Shown here: positions 54,871 to 64,000 of the stretch, piece by piece
How the letters are laid out: every line of letters starts with the position of its first letter
Position numbering within the stretch: the first letter of the stretch is position 1
Assembly (NCBI RefSeq): GCF_010448835.1
Contig: NZ_CP048409.1
Coordinates: 4,381,501-4,445,500 of the forward strand
Direction: 5' to 3'
From: Draconibacterium halophilum
Lineage (GTDB): Bacteria > Bacteroidota > Bacteroidia > Bacteroidales > Prolixibacteraceae
DNA: 64,000 bases
Made by a program: the position numbers and the translations under genes
Notes under the pieces: generated by a model
Database searches by the model: none
What the model was told of the DNA's origin: nothing
What the model saw: the letters and a program-made list of their open reading frames with translations, nothing else

Positions 54871-54900
54871 AAAAGAGAGCAATAACCGGCTCTCTTTTTT
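54871..54900 (+). terminator. rho-independent terminator of tRNA-Cys
   Basis: AAAAGAGAGC pairs with GCTCTCTTTT, an 8-base loop and T tail, 4 bp after the tRNA. Confidence 0.9.
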
Positions 54901-55020
54901 CTTTTCTAATCAGCATGTAGTCAGGCTATTTCCGAAATAACTTTTCAAAATTGTCTGTTCATAGTATTTGTAATTAAGATCGTAATCTCAAATATTACAT
55001 GTTTCATCCTGCACACGGCT

Positions 55021-56538
55021 CTAATATCCTCTCATCGATTCTAGTTTTTCAGTTAACTCCTTAACCACCTTAGGTTCCGACAGGTAAACATTATTGGTTT
55101 CCTGTAAATCATTAACCATATCATACAGTTGTCCAACGGGTTCGCCTTCCTTTGGTTCTGGAAATTTAGGTTCGGTAAAACCTCCTGATCCCAAACCTTC
55201 TATTAATTTCCATTTACCACTGCGAATGGCAAATTTTCCACTTCCAGAATGATGAATTACTGGTGCCCGGTCAATCTCCGTTTGTTCAGCTTTTAAAACC
55301 GGAAGTACGGAAAAACTATCCTTTGGCTTTGTGCCTTTGTCGGTAAAAAGATCCTGCACAGTTGCAAAGAAATCGGTAAGCGAAATGGTTTCATCCGAAA
55401 TTGAACCCGCATTTACCACACCCGGCCATTTTACAAAAAACGGGATATGATGTCCACCTTCCCAGATGTCGGCTTTCATTCCTCTAAAATCTACATTGGA
55501 ACGGTGCCCAAAACGTTCAATTAATTCGGGACGCCAATAGGCACCATTGTCGCTGGTAAAAACCACAAGTGTATTTTCTTCCAATCCGTTTTCTTTCAAA
55601 CTTGCTAAGATCTTTCCCACCTCGGCGTCAACCATTTGTACAAAATCGCCATATTGCCCTACGGGCGAACTGTTTTTAAATTCATCGGTAGGCACCCAGG
55701 GCGTGTGTGGTGCATTCATCGGAAAGTACAGAAAGAATGGTTTTTCGGCCTTTTTTTGTTGTGCCAAAAAGTCGCTTGCCTTATTGGTAAATGTTGGCAA
55801 AACCCCCTCGAAACTAAAGGAAGGTGCCATTTGCCCTTTCCTCCAGAAAGCACCGGTTGCCCAAGGATCGGCATTTAAATCGTTGCCGGGAGTGGAATCG
55901 GTAGGCGCTTCAACAGCTAAATTATTCTCGAGGTACATATAGGGCTCAAAATCGAGCGATGCCGGCAAGATATACGAATAGTCGAAACCTGCACCTTTTG
56001 GACCTCCTTTGGCAGGCGCTGAAAAATCAATCTTTTTGTAGTCATTAAATCCAATTAATTTACGATCGAAATCAACGCCGGGTTTTCCTTCAATGTAGGT
56101 TCCATCTTTTAATCTAAAATCAACACCCAGGTGCCACTTTCCAATACAGGCGGTAGTGTAGCCCTGCTTTTGTAAGAACTTTGCTACAGTTTGCGTATTT
56201 TCTTCTATTAAACTTGGACTATACCCCAACAATACTCCTTTTTTCATTCGGCTTCGCCAACAATATTGTCCAGTTAAAATTCCATAGCGTGTGGGTGTAC
56301 ATACCGATGAATTGGAGTGGGCGTCGGAAAACCGTATGCCCGCGCTCGCCAGTTTATCCAATTCTGGTGTTTTAATTTTCGATTCCGGATTCAAGGCCGA
56401 AATGTCGCCATAACCCAAATCATCAGCCAAAATAAATACGATATTTGGTGGCTTTTGCGATTTAGTTTCTTGTTGGGTACACGATTGAAGTGCAAATGCG
56501 GCTAAGAAAAAAATAAGTAGGAGTAGATTAGGTCTCAT
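55021..56538 (-). CDS. S1 family sulfatase lipoprotein
   Basis: The 505-residue product has a lipobox LQSC (Cys20). Metal ligands lie in NIVFILADDLGYGD. The formylglycine-generating signature is CTPTR with Cys80, so it needs an anaerobic or aerobic maturase, not seen in this window. GKWHLG and FFLYFPMNAPHTPW follow, then FTSDNGAYW (metal Asp-Asn). It removes sulfate esters from a sugar or aryl substrate in the periplasm. Substrate is unknown; there are no polysaccharide utilisation genes beside it. Confidence 0.93.
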   Translation of the reverse strand: MRPNLLLLIFFLAAFALQSCTQQETKSQKPPNIVFILADDLGYGDISALNPESKIKTPELDKLASAGIRFSDAHSNSSVCTPTRYGILTGQYCWRSRMKKGVLLGYSPSLIEENTQTVAKFLQKQGYTTACIGKWHLGVDFRLKDGTYIEGKPGVDFDRKLIGFNDYKKIDFSAPAKGGPKGAGFDYSYILPASLDFEPYMYLENNLAVEAPTDSTPGNDLNADPWATGAFWRKGQMAPSFSFEGVLPTFTNKASDFLAQQKKAEKPFFLYFPMNAPHTPWVPTDEFKNSSPVGQYGDFVQMVDAEVGKILASLKENGLEENTLVVFTSDNGAYWRPELIERFGHRSNVDFRGMKADIWEGGHHIPFFVKWPGVVNAGSISDETISLTDFFATVQDLFTDKGTKPKDSFSVLPVLKAEQTEIDRAPVIHHSGSGKFAIRSGKWKLIEGLGSGGFTEPKFPEPKEGEPVGQLYDMVNDLQETNNVYLSEPKVVKELTEKLESMRGY

Positions 56539-56871
56539 ATTGTTTGCAATTTAAATATCTAATTTGAAAAATTTATAGTGAACATTGTTTGGTCACGGTG
56601 CAAGAACAATTCACTTATCTGCCAATAGTCAGGATTCCGGTCAAATCTTCACAACCCCGGTCATACATACTTCGTATACCTTTGCTCTGCAAGAGAGGTA
56701 ACCCTGTTTTTTATCGATTTCTTTTCAGAGTGAAGGTAGATCTTCCGGATATCTTAATTATTTTATACAATAATCATTTCCAGCCGCCAACTTGAGGTTG
56801 TATTAGAAACTTACATCCTGAAGCACTTTTTCTACCATTACTCATAGATAATATTATTATGCCTCGTCATA
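56539..56871. other. spacer without recognisable gene
   Basis: No ORF with coding character, no hairpin terminator and no repeat found elsewhere in the window was seen here. Confidence 0.5.
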
Positions 56872-57927
56872 TTATTTATCATATCCATTTATAGGGAAGT
56901 TTCTAATTTCCATCGAGAAAGCTTTAGCAGGATTAACACTAATTAATAGTTTAAATTCATCATCGGTGAAACCATGCGTTTTAAGTTCGGGATAGAGTTT
57001 CTTGAAAATATTAGTGAACGGTTTGATCGTTTGATTTTCTTTTTGCGGATCGTACCAACCAGAATCGTGTGAAATTAAAATTTTATCTAAAATTCCATTT
57101 TCTTTTGCAAATAATATTTTTTCAATGTGTTTTTCTAATTCCCAGCCCAATCCATCGAGGCTTATCCAGCATCCTTCCTCTGCAGCTTTAAGATAACTAT
57201 CATTATTATCTTCTGCCTGAGCATGAACCCAAATAAAAGACGCTGGTGAAACTCCCATTTCTTTAAGAATTTCCAGCTGTGGCCATAAACCCTTTGCCTT
57301 TCCCGTGTGTGACACGATGGTTAAACCTGTTTTTAAATGAGTAAGAGCAGCAGCTTTTACCAATTTTTGATGCATTGTATGTAAGGGATCAGAATTATCA
57401 ACACCAATTTTAATAAATCCAGGTTTAATGGAAGTTCCATCAATTCCATTCTCACATTCATTAATCCAGGTTTCGGCAAGAGCCCTTGCTGTCATTTCAT
57501 GAGCATATTGAGGAATATATTTGTTATTGCGAGCCCCATAAAGACCTGTATTTGTAATTATACTAATACCTGTTTTATTAGCAATTTTCTCAAGAAGCAA
57601 TACATCTCTTCCCAGGTATTTAGGTGTGGCATCAACAAAATAACTTACATCGAATGCTTTAAGCTCATCGAAGTAAGGCTTAACTTTATTGATTACCGAA
57701 TCATGATTCCATGAATCAGGTTGTATGCTATCGGCTCCAATAAAATCAACCAATGTATGTTCGTGTGTCAACCATATTTTATCAGCGCTTACTTTATGTA
57801 CTCCTTTTACATCCTGTATCCGTGGTGATTTATCAGATGATGCACAGCCACAAGCTATTATCAATGATAAAATCATCGCAGTTATGTTTCTAATCTTATT
57901 CATGATTTTGTACATTGCTTTATTCAT
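56872..57927 (-). CDS. phosphotriesterase-family amidohydrolase lipoprotein
   Basis: The 351-residue product has an export signal and lipobox (LSLIIACGC, Cys26). The metal-binding THEH motif (His55, His57) opens the TIM barrel. Other landmarks are GFIKIGVDNS with a likely bridging Lys, IVSHTGKAKG, VHAQAEDN and ISHDSGWYDP with the catalytic Asp. These place it in the phosphotriesterase-like branch of the amidohydrolases, which includes lactonases. Export is unusual for that branch. It stands alone on the minus strand. Confidence 0.86.
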   Translation of the reverse strand: MNKAMYKIMNKIRNITAMILSLIIACGCASSDKSPRIQDVKGVHKVSADKIWLTHEHTLVDFIGADSIQPDSWNHDSVINKVKPYFDELKAFDVSYFVDATPKYLGRDVLLLEKIANKTGISIITNTGLYGARNNKYIPQYAHEMTARALAETWINECENGIDGTSIKPGFIKIGVDNSDPLHTMHQKLVKAAALTHLKTGLTIVSHTGKAKGLWPQLEILKEMGVSPASFIWVHAQAEDNNDSYLKAAEEGCWISLDGLGWELEKHIEKILFAKENGILDKILISHDSGWYDPQKENQTIKPFTNIFKKLYPELKTHGFTDDEFKLLISVNPAKAFSMEIRNFPINGYDK

Positions 57928-58452
57928 ACTTACAATATTAGTAAAATTTCAGTTTCTATTTATTAGATACAACCGTGAGCGGTATGAAATGTTGCGCATT
58001 TCGAATGCACTTACCTATCAACCGACTAAACCGCTGATTAAATGTTATTTATTTAAAACACACTTCTTTCCTGCTCTATGTTTTATGATTCTATGTTGAC
58101 GACCGATTTGTATAGTTCTTTATTGCTATACGCATCCCATCCGGTACTTATTCTATCGTTATCCCCCAAAAAGAACACCACTAACATTTGCCCATTTTCA
58201 TCTCATTAAAATTGTTAATTTCATTTGTATTCGAGGTAACTCTCGATTTCCGTCAGCTGACGGACAATTCTTCTTGCCTGCCTGACGATAGGCAGGTTGG
58301 TGAATTTGAAAAATGAAAATTCATGTTCGTTTGATTGTGATTTATTCTTATTAAATTTGGGAGAAATGGTGTATCTACAAAAATAGTTTCACGTAGAAAT
58401 CAGAATAACATCGAGATCTAGGTGAAAATTAAATCATATTAAACCAACTGCA
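57928..58452. other. spacer with two palindromes upstream of the hydroxylase genes
   Basis: No gene is convincing. A perfect 16-bp palindrome TCCGTCAGCTGACGGA lies at 58249-58264, and a CCTGCCT/AGGCAGG hairpin at 58277-58296; both could be operator or dispersed-repeat material. Confidence 0.55.
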
Positions 58453-58929
58453 ATGAAAGCGAAAATCGAATTTACTTTAAACGGAAAGGATGTTTCGGTA
58501 GAACTTGAAGAATCGAAAAAACTTCTTTGGGTTTTGCGAACACATTTTAACCTGACCGGCACCAAATATGGTTGCGGCGAGGGATATTGCGGTGCCTGCA
58601 CCGTACTCATCAACAACTCGGCAACCCGGTCATGCGCGACTACCATAGGTGAAGTCGCCGGTAAAGACGTCGTTACTATCGAGGGACTGGCAAGGGGAGA
58701 AAAATTGCACCCTGTGCAGCAGGCATTTGCCGACCACGATGCGCTTCAATGCGGCTACTGCACGCCGGGCATGATTATGAATGCCGTTGGACTACTAAAC
58801 GACCAGCCAACTCCGAGCCGGGAAGATATTATTTTGGGCATGGAAGACAACCTGTGCCGCTGTGGAGCACACAACCGTATTCTTGACGCGATTGAAGCCG
58901 CAGCAAACGAAATGCAAAACGGCAAGTGA
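58453..58929 (+). CDS. 2Fe-2S subunit of a molybdenum hydroxylase
   Basis: The 158-residue subunit carries two 2Fe-2S clusters that pass electrons from the molybdenum centre. The N-terminal plant-ferredoxin motif is YGCGEGYCGACTVL with a further Cys at NSATRSC. The C-terminal cluster motif is CGYCTPGM and CRCG. It matches the small subunits of the isoquinoline 1-oxidoreductase/CoxS type. The large-subunit gene follows 37 bp downstream (10 bp if an earlier ATG is used). No FAD-subunit gene is present, so the complex is probably of the two-subunit type. Confidence 0.93.
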   Translation: MKAKIEFTLNGKDVSVELEESKKLLWVLRTHFNLTGTKYGCGEGYCGACTVLINNSATRSCATTIGEVAGKDVVTIEGLARGEKLHPVQQAFADHDALQCGYCTPGMIMNAVGLLNDQPTPSREDIILGMEDNLCRCGAHNRILDAIEAAANEMQNGK

Positions 58930-58966
58930 TTCAGCTTTTATGTATTCAAAACTTAAAAACAACAAC

Positions 58967-61114
58967 ATGGATAAGGCAAAAGATTATCAGGATTATATAG
59001 AAGGACACACTTCAACCAACACCATAAAACGCCGGAACTTTATTCGTTTACTTGGCGGAGGTATTTACGTTTTCTTTCATGCAGGTGCAGCGCTAAAACT
59101 GATGGCGGCCGAAGGTGAACAACGTCGCCTTCCCGATGATTTTAATGCATTTTTACGGATTCACGAGAATGGGAAAGTATCGTGTTATACCGGTAAAATA
59201 GAAATGGGCCAGGGCGTAAACACCGGCCTGGCAATGATGCTGGCCGATGAGCTGGATGTAGCCTATGAAAATGTTGAAATGGTGATGGGCGACACCGATC
59301 TCTGTCCATGGGACATGGGAACTTTTGGTTCGCTGACTACACGGATGTTCGGGCCATCGATGTTGGCAGCAGCGGCAGAAGCCCGCACCGTATTACTGGA
59401 ACTGGCTGCCGAAAAACTGGGTACGGACATCGATAATCTGGATGTTAAAAAAGGAGTGGTTTTTAATCGTCAGGATCAAAGTGAAAAGATTACATATGCT
59501 CAACTTACCAATGGCCAGCGTATAGAACGTGTTGCTAAAAACGAATCTACCGTTAAAGATTATTCGAAATACAAAATAATGGGCAAGCCGAAATTCCGTG
59601 CCGACAGCCAGGAAAAAGTTACCGGAAAGGCCAAATACTCTGGCGACATGCGTTTGCCGGGAATGCTTTATGCCCGCTTGTTACGTCCGCCATCACACGG
59701 GGCAAAGTTGATTTCGGCAGATACAGCGGAGGCTGAAAAAGTGGAAGGAGTACAAATTGTAAGAGATGGCGATCTGGTGGCCGCTTTGCATGAAGATCCG
59801 GAAATGGCAGAACAAGCACGAGACTTGTTCCGCGCCAAATTTGAGGAGGCAAACAAACCGGTGAGCAACGATAACCTTTTCGACTACCTGAATGAACGTG
59901 CTCCGGAAGGAAATGTAAATATTAACGAGGGAGACATATCAAAAGGAGAAGAACTGGCAACTTCGGTTTTCAATAATGAATTCCATGACGGATATGTTGC
60001 ACATTCGCCCATGGAACCACACACTGCAATGGCTTATCTCGATGGCGATAAAATGACCGTTTGGGCCGGAACTCAAACACCGTTTCCGGCACAATCAAAT
60101 ATCGCACGGATATTGGGAATGGAAGAGGATAATGTTAGAGTGAAACCTCCGTATCTGGGTGGTGGATTTGGTGGAAAATCAGCCCATGGACAAGCCGTTG
60201 AGGCTGCAAAACTAGCTAAACTCACAGGAAAACCGATCATGGTTGACTGGAATCGTGAGGAAGAGTTTTTCTATGATACATTTCGTCCGGCAGCTATCGT
60301 AAAAATAAACTCGGGAATTGATGATAACGGTAAAATTAACTTCTGGGATTATCATGTTTTTTATGCAGGCGATCGCGGTTCTGAAACCATGTACGATGTG
60401 CCTCATCAGAAAAGAACGGTTTACGGACGCGGATGGACGGCCCCGGGAATACATCCTTTCTACACCGGAGCGTGGCGCGGACCAGGAAACAGCACCAATA
60501 CCTTTGCCCGCGAAACGCAGGTGGATATTATGGCATCTAAAGCGGGAATCGATCCGGTTGAGTTCAGGCTAAAAAACCTGAAGGACCAACGTGCCATTGA
60601 TGTGCTGGAAGCGGTGGCAGAAATGGCCGACTGGAAACCGGCGAAATCACCATCGGGAAGAGGTTTCGGGGTTGCCATTGGTTCTGATGCCGGAACTTAT
60701 GTAGCGCACATTGCCAAAGTGGATGTAAACAAAGAAACCGGTGAGGTAAAAGTGCTAAAAGTTTGGGTAGCACAGGAAATGGGATTTTGTGTGAATCCGC
60801 AGGGAGCCACCATTCAAATGGAGGGTTGCATAAACATGGGGCTGGGTTATGCTCTGAAAGAGTTTATGGAATTTGAAGGAGGCAAGGTAAAAACTAAAAA
60901 TTTCGATACCTATGAAATTCCACGTTTTTCATGGATTCCGGAAATAGAAACCAAAATTTTGCAACGAAATGCACCTCCGCAGGGAGGCGGAGAACCTGCG
61001 ATAGTTTGTATGGGGGCCGTAATTGGAAATGCCATTTATGATCTAACAGGAGCCCGGTTATTAGAAATAGCGATGACACCTAAAAAAGTGCTTCAAGCTT
61101 TAAAAAATGTATGA
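58967..61114 (+). CDS. molybdopterin-binding large subunit of a molybdenum hydroxylase, Tat-exported
   Basis: I prefer ATG 58967 (715 residues); ATG 58940 in the same frame would add nine residues. A Tat-like signal is present (KRRNFIRLLGGGIYVFFHAG), so the enzyme probably works in the periplasm with the Fe-S subunit piggybacked. Family motifs are GKIEMGQGVNTGLAMMLADE, GDTDLCPWDMGTFGS, PYLGGGFGGKS and GAWRGPG, with a C-terminal QGGGEPA before AIVC. It oxidises a heteroaromatic or aldehyde substrate, not deducible here. It is the last gene of the pair. Confidence 0.9.
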   Translation: MDKAKDYQDYIEGHTSTNTIKRRNFIRLLGGGIYVFFHAGAALKLMAAEGEQRRLPDDFNAFLRIHENGKVSCYTGKIEMGQGVNTGLAMMLADELDVAYENVEMVMGDTDLCPWDMGTFGSLTTRMFGPSMLAAAAEARTVLLELAAEKLGTDIDNLDVKKGVVFNRQDQSEKITYAQLTNGQRIERVAKNESTVKDYSKYKIMGKPKFRADSQEKVTGKAKYSGDMRLPGMLYARLLRPPSHGAKLISADTAEAEKVEGVQIVRDGDLVAALHEDPEMAEQARDLFRAKFEEANKPVSNDNLFDYLNERAPEGNVNINEGDISKGEELATSVFNNEFHDGYVAHSPMEPHTAMAYLDGDKMTVWAGTQTPFPAQSNIARILGMEEDNVRVKPPYLGGGFGGKSAHGQAVEAAKLAKLTGKPIMVDWNREEEFFYDTFRPAAIVKINSGIDDNGKINFWDYHVFYAGDRGSETMYDVPHQKRTVYGRGWTAPGIHPFYTGAWRGPGNSTNTFARETQVDIMASKAGIDPVEFRLKNLKDQRAIDVLEAVAEMADWKPAKSPSGRGFGVAIGSDAGTYVAHIAKVDVNKETGEVKVLKVWVAQEMGFCVNPQGATIQMEGCINMGLGYALKEFMEFEGGKVKTKNFDTYEIPRFSWIPEIETKILQRNAPPQGGGEPAIVCMGAVIGNAIYDLTGARLLEIAMTPKKVLQALKNV

Positions 61115-61175
61115 ACACAAACTAAAATCTATTCGTCTTGTCAGATAGCTTAATTTTAAAAGAAACCAAGCTATA

Positions 61176-61589
61176 ATGGTCGTCTGTGGCTTTGGTGCAC
61201 GCATTACAAAATCAATTTCTGTTGACTGGAAAAATCCAAAAGCCTTCGGCTGACGATGAAAAAAATAAAAAAGTAAGTAAACAATGGAATTCCAGTCATT
61301 CTTTTTCCTGAAGGAACGACTTCAATGGGAGGCTAACTAAAAAGTTTCAAAACGGAAGTTTCAATATTGCTTCCGAATGAGATATTCCTGAAATTACGTT
61401 GACTATAGATTTTATAGATGTTAATGATGCCTGGGTTGTAAAGAACACTTTTTTCGGCAGTTAGGAAAACTGCATACGCACGTTACTATTCGCTATGGCG
61501 ATCCAATCCTGGACGATGACCACAAACGGCTGCAGCAACAAACAAAAGAGCAAATTGAATTGATACTTAAGGCACTTCAGCGCGTTTAA
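61176..61589 (+). pseudogene. decayed 1-acyl-glycerol-3-phosphate acyltransferase (PlsC-like)
   Basis: Plus-strand fragments in different frames, each ended by stops, read as PlsC pieces: ARITKSISVDWKNPKA, then PVILFPEGTTSMGG (the FPEGT motif), KFQNGSFNIASE, then IDFIDVNDAW and GKLHTHVTIRYGDPILDDD with a helical end LIKAL-like and TAA at 61587. The catalytic NHxxxxD block is missing, so it is inactive. The last 23 bp overlap the end of the opposing permease gene. It follows the hydroxylase operon by 61 bp. Confidence 0.7.
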
Positions 61590-62934
61590 CTTTTTTTCGT
61601 TGAAACCAATAATAAACCGGAATGCCCGACAGTGCCGTTAACACTGCAATGCTCGACTCTACAGGACGCTCGAAATAGGCAAGAACCAAAATTGAAATAT
61701 TCACCACAATAAAAAAGACCTGTGCATATGGATAACCCGGTAAACGCAGCCTTGAATGTTTTGATCTTCGTAATTTTATATTGCCGGCCACCGCAATAAT
61801 CGGAAATATGCCAAGCGAAAATCCCATATAAGTTAATATTTGCTCGAAAGTACCTGATAAAACTAAAACAATGGCAATAGCTGCCTGCAACAGAATTGCG
61901 TTAACAGGCACCTGGTGTTTTTTATTGATTCGTGCGATCGACTTAAAAAACAACCCGTCGCTAGCCATTTTGTAATAAACCCTCGGACCGAGAATAATAA
62001 ATGCGCTTAACGAAGAAAAAAGTGCAAAAGAAATGAGCAATGAGATAATTGTTTCTGCGGTTGTTCCAAATGCCAATCCGGCAGCCAAACCACCAATCTC
62101 GGGTTCATTACGCATTTGAGATGCCGGCACTGCATATACAAAAAACAGGTTAAGCAGAATATACAACACCGTTACGGCCACTGTTGAAATTAGTAACGAG
62201 CGTGGTATCACTTTGCGTGGATCTTTAATTTCGGAACCAATATAAGTTGCCGAATTCCAACCGCTGTAGGCAAACATTATAAACATTAGCGAAAGGCCAA
62301 TTGCTTTCCAGTTATCAAACGAAAAGTGAAAAGGTAAGGTCGATCTCACATTTTGCATGCTTCCTTCGCCCACAAGTAATCCGGCTGTTATTAATCCAAC
62401 CACCAAGAGTATTTTAAGTAAAGTTAGCCAATTTTGCACCCTGGCTCCCTGTACAATGCCTCGCGAATGCACAAAACTAAAACCCACAATAATCAGAATT
62501 GCAATGCAGCGACTAAAATTATCTACGCTGAGTGTTTCGTTTAGCATCAGCCAGTTTTGCAGTTGCGGGAATGCCCAGGTGAAGTATTTAGCAAAACCAA
62601 TTGCAGAAGCCGCTATTGGCGCAGAAAAACCAACTATCAGCGACAGCCACCCACTTAAAAAACCCAACAACGGCGAATACAGTTTTGAGATAAAAACGTA
62701 TTCGCCACCGGCTTCGGGGAAAGCGGCACCCAACTCTCCAAATGAAATAGCACCACAAAAAGCCACCAATCCTCCAATCCCCCACAAAACCAACATAATA
62801 ACCGGATTGTGAAGAAAGCCCATTAAATAACCTGTAGTCGTAAATATTCCGGCACCAATTATATTGGCAATTACGATATTTGTTACAGGAAATAAGCCAA
62901 GTCTACGCTCTAGTTTCTTGTGCAGATTATGCAA
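61567..62934 (-). CDS. APC-family amino acid permease
   Basis: The 455-residue inner-membrane transporter has about 12 hydrophobic segments (first: VTNIVIANIIGAGIFTTTGY, the APC substrate-binding signature). It starts with TTG, because an in-frame stop lies just upstream and the next ATG is at codon 38. The gene begins 11 bp after the methyltransferase gene on the same strand, so the two are probably co-transcribed. Substrate is unknown; the sequence resembles the broad amino acid/polyamine exchangers. Confidence 0.9.
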   Translation of the reverse strand: MHNLHKKLERRLGLFPVTNIVIANIIGAGIFTTTGYLMGFLHNPVIMLVLWGIGGLVAFCGAISFGELGAAFPEAGGEYVFISKLYSPLLGFLSGWLSLIVGFSAPIAASAIGFAKYFTWAFPQLQNWLMLNETLSVDNFSRCIAILIIVGFSFVHSRGIVQGARVQNWLTLLKILLVVGLITAGLLVGEGSMQNVRSTLPFHFSFDNWKAIGLSLMFIMFAYSGWNSATYIGSEIKDPRKVIPRSLLISTVAVTVLYILLNLFFVYAVPASQMRNEPEIGGLAAGLAFGTTAETIISLLISFALFSSLSAFIILGPRVYYKMASDGLFFKSIARINKKHQVPVNAILLQAAIAIVLVLSGTFEQILTYMGFSLGIFPIIAVAGNIKLRRSKHSRLRLPGYPYAQVFFIVVNISILVLAYFERPVESSIAVLTALSGIPVYYWFQRKKVKRAEVP

Positions 62935-62945
62935 GATGAATTATT

Positions 62946-63581
62946 TTACTTTTTAAAACTTTTTGAAATCCCGGCACGACTCGACCGATCGATAGTTGTT
63001 TTATACGTATCAAGCCCTTCAACATAACGAAGAAATTCGCCAATACCATTTATACGTGATGCCGTATTATGAGCGGTAAAACATCCTCCTTTTTTTATCT
63101 TAGGATCCATAGCAATGAAGTAGTTCTTATACCAGTATTTATCGGCATCACAAAAAACAAAGTCGTATTCTCCGTTTAACTCTGGTACTAACTCATGCGC
63201 ATCAGCCAGTTTCACATCAATATATTTTGAAACACCGGCTTTTCGGAAATTTGCTTTGGCCTGTAAGTAGCGGGTTTTATCAATTTCAATGGTGGTTAAT
63301 TTCCCTCCTGTTTTACTTAGTGCCCAAGCCATCCAAATTGCAGAGTGACCCGTTGATGTACCTATTTCAACAGCAGAAGTATAGCCATTTTCGACAATAA
63401 TGTCATAGAGAATCTTTCCATCGGTCAGCGGCACATTCATATCGCGCCACTCACTAGCATTTTTTTCAAGAAAAGATTTTACTTTTTTATCCAGCGAGGT
63501 TTCTGTTTCAGGATATTGTCCGCAAGCAGTAGAAATCGCCAAAACTCCCATTAAGCATAGCACAAACAGTCGGTGTCTCAT
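62946..63581 (-). CDS. class I O-methyltransferase-like protein with export signal
   Basis: The 211-residue product resembles the caffeoyl-CoA O-methyltransferase family: VEIGTSTGHSAIWMAWAL (SAM motif I), TTIEIDKTRYLQAK, FVFCDADKYWYKNYF. The N-terminus is a hydrophobic signal with a lipobox-like STAC (Cys20). A SAM-dependent enzyme outside the cytoplasm would lack its cofactor, so either the signal is not used or the protein has another role. It is upstream of the permease gene. Confidence 0.82.
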   Translation of the reverse strand: MRHRLFVLCLMGVLAISTACGQYPETETSLDKKVKSFLEKNASEWRDMNVPLTDGKILYDIIVENGYTSAVEIGTSTGHSAIWMAWALSKTGGKLTTIEIDKTRYLQAKANFRKAGVSKYIDVKLADAHELVPELNGEYDFVFCDADKYWYKNYFIAMDPKIKKGGCFTAHNTASRINGIGEFLRYVEGLDTYKTTIDRSSRAGISKSFKK

Positions 63582-63834
63582 TATCGTAATTTCAAATCAT
63601 TATTGGCTTAAACGCAAGCAAGATAATAAATTCTGATTGAAAAAATTAAGGATTTACGATTTCAGGTTACACGCTAAAAGTTTCTATCATCGTCAAACCA
63701 AAACGAATTCAGCATTATTCTAATTATCGAATATAATATTTATGTATTCGATAGCAATCATATCAAAAGATCTAAATTTCTATATAAAAGAATAATTTAT
63801 TTTGTATTTACTTTTTTAATGATGCAGAAAACCA

Positions 63835-63842
63835 TATATTTG
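63835..63842 (+). promoter_or_regulatory. -7 box TATATTTG at the right edge
   Basis: Exact TAnnTTTG match; the upstream element is only a T-run at the expected spacing. About 50 bp later a terminator follows, so it may drive a short RNA. Confidence 0.5.
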
Positions 63843-63848
63843 TAATGC

Positions 63849-63920
63849 ATTTGGGATTCATCCCATATTGTGTGTTTGGGGGTTAACATTTAGGAAGGAG
63901 ACTGTTGAGTCTCCTTCTTT
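63849..63920 (+). ncRNA. candidate small RNA of about 70 nt
   Basis: Between the -7 box and a strong terminator there is no ORF. The segment holds a small GGGA/TCCC hairpin (63853-63864), a single-stranded GT-rich middle (TGTGTGTTTGGGGGTTAAC), and a 10-bp terminator stem GAAGGAGACT/AGTCTCCTTC (63894-63917) followed by T-rich sequence. No Rfam family is recognised. The rest of 63582-64000 shows no gene. It could instead be a leader for a gene beyond the window. Confidence 0.45.
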
Positions 63921-64000
63921 CTTTTATATACCTCTTGTAAACGCCATTCCTCATAAATTTTTAGTGCCTTTTAAACATGGTTCTAACCCAATTACATTCA

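Noticed and set aside
57725..58099. plus-strand ORF of 124 codons
   Set aside because: It is antisense to the start of the phosphotriesterase-like gene, so it is likely a shadow.

Overview
The window looks like a chromosomal segment of a Bacteroidota bacterium, most likely a marine Marinilabiliales/Prolixibacteraceae-type organism (order-level guess only). Reasons: several genes have TAnnTTTG -7 boxes, one with a TTTG box 19 bp upstream; start codons lack Shine-Dalgarno sequences; there are SusC-like carboxypeptidase-regulatory domains on TonB-dependent receptors, a type IX secretion sorting domain, LytTR/LytS-type signalling, and DUF6261 proteins. No rRNA, phage, transposase or CRISPR array was found. 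One tRNA (Cys, GCA) is present.

Layout. 1-4.7 kb: the rpsO-pnp pair, then small membrane/outer-membrane genes bounded by two copies of the same terminator. 4.8-14.4 kb: prolyl oligopeptidase, deoxynucleoside kinase, an OmpA/TPR lipoprotein, a T9SS cargo gene broken by an in-frame TGA, an outer-membrane barrel, an M20 dipeptidase and a frameshifted DUF6261 remnant. 14.7-17.5 kb: two different L,D-transpeptidases. 17.9-25.9 kb: an outer-membrane protein and then a five-gene, tightly packed operon (4Fe-4S protein, radical SAM enzyme, DUF116-polyprenyl synthase fusion, prenyltransferase-like protein, class II terpene cyclase) that reads as an uncharacterised terpenoid pathway. A shared TTAAC-N5-GTTAA block lies upstream of the outer-membrane gene and of this operon. 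25.9-33.8 kb: minus-strand envelope and housekeeping genes (M23 peptidase, YitT, LeuS) and plus-strand glutamate dehydrogenase. 34.1-40.6 kb: two TonB-dependent receptors with a DNA glycosylase between them.

40.6-45.1 kb is the most accessory part: MazEF, a small membrane protein and a gluzincin-like metallopeptidase, separated by related palindromic elements in the manner of integron-like cassettes; then a 41/123-bp tandem repeat and an intact DUF6261 gene. 45.4-54.3 kb: a VPS10/BNR propeller protein, an envelope-sensing operon (DUF5668-like, LiaF-like, LytS-like kinase, LytTR regulator), glnS and divergent folB. 54.3-64 kb: tRNA-Cys, a sulfatase, a phosphotriesterase-like lipoprotein, a two-gene molybdenum hydroxylase, a decayed PlsC acyltransferase, an amino acid permease, an exported methyltransferase, and a possible small RNA at the right edge.

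Intergenic spaces are rich in dispersed palindromic repeats: a 105-bp MITE-like element that supplies the stop codon of two unrelated genes, four concentric nested palindromes of about 107-147 bp, and short GTCAT...ATCT repeats. The most promising undescribed system is the terpenoid operon at 19.5-25.9 kb; next are the cassette-like region at 40.7-43.5 kb and the repeat families.
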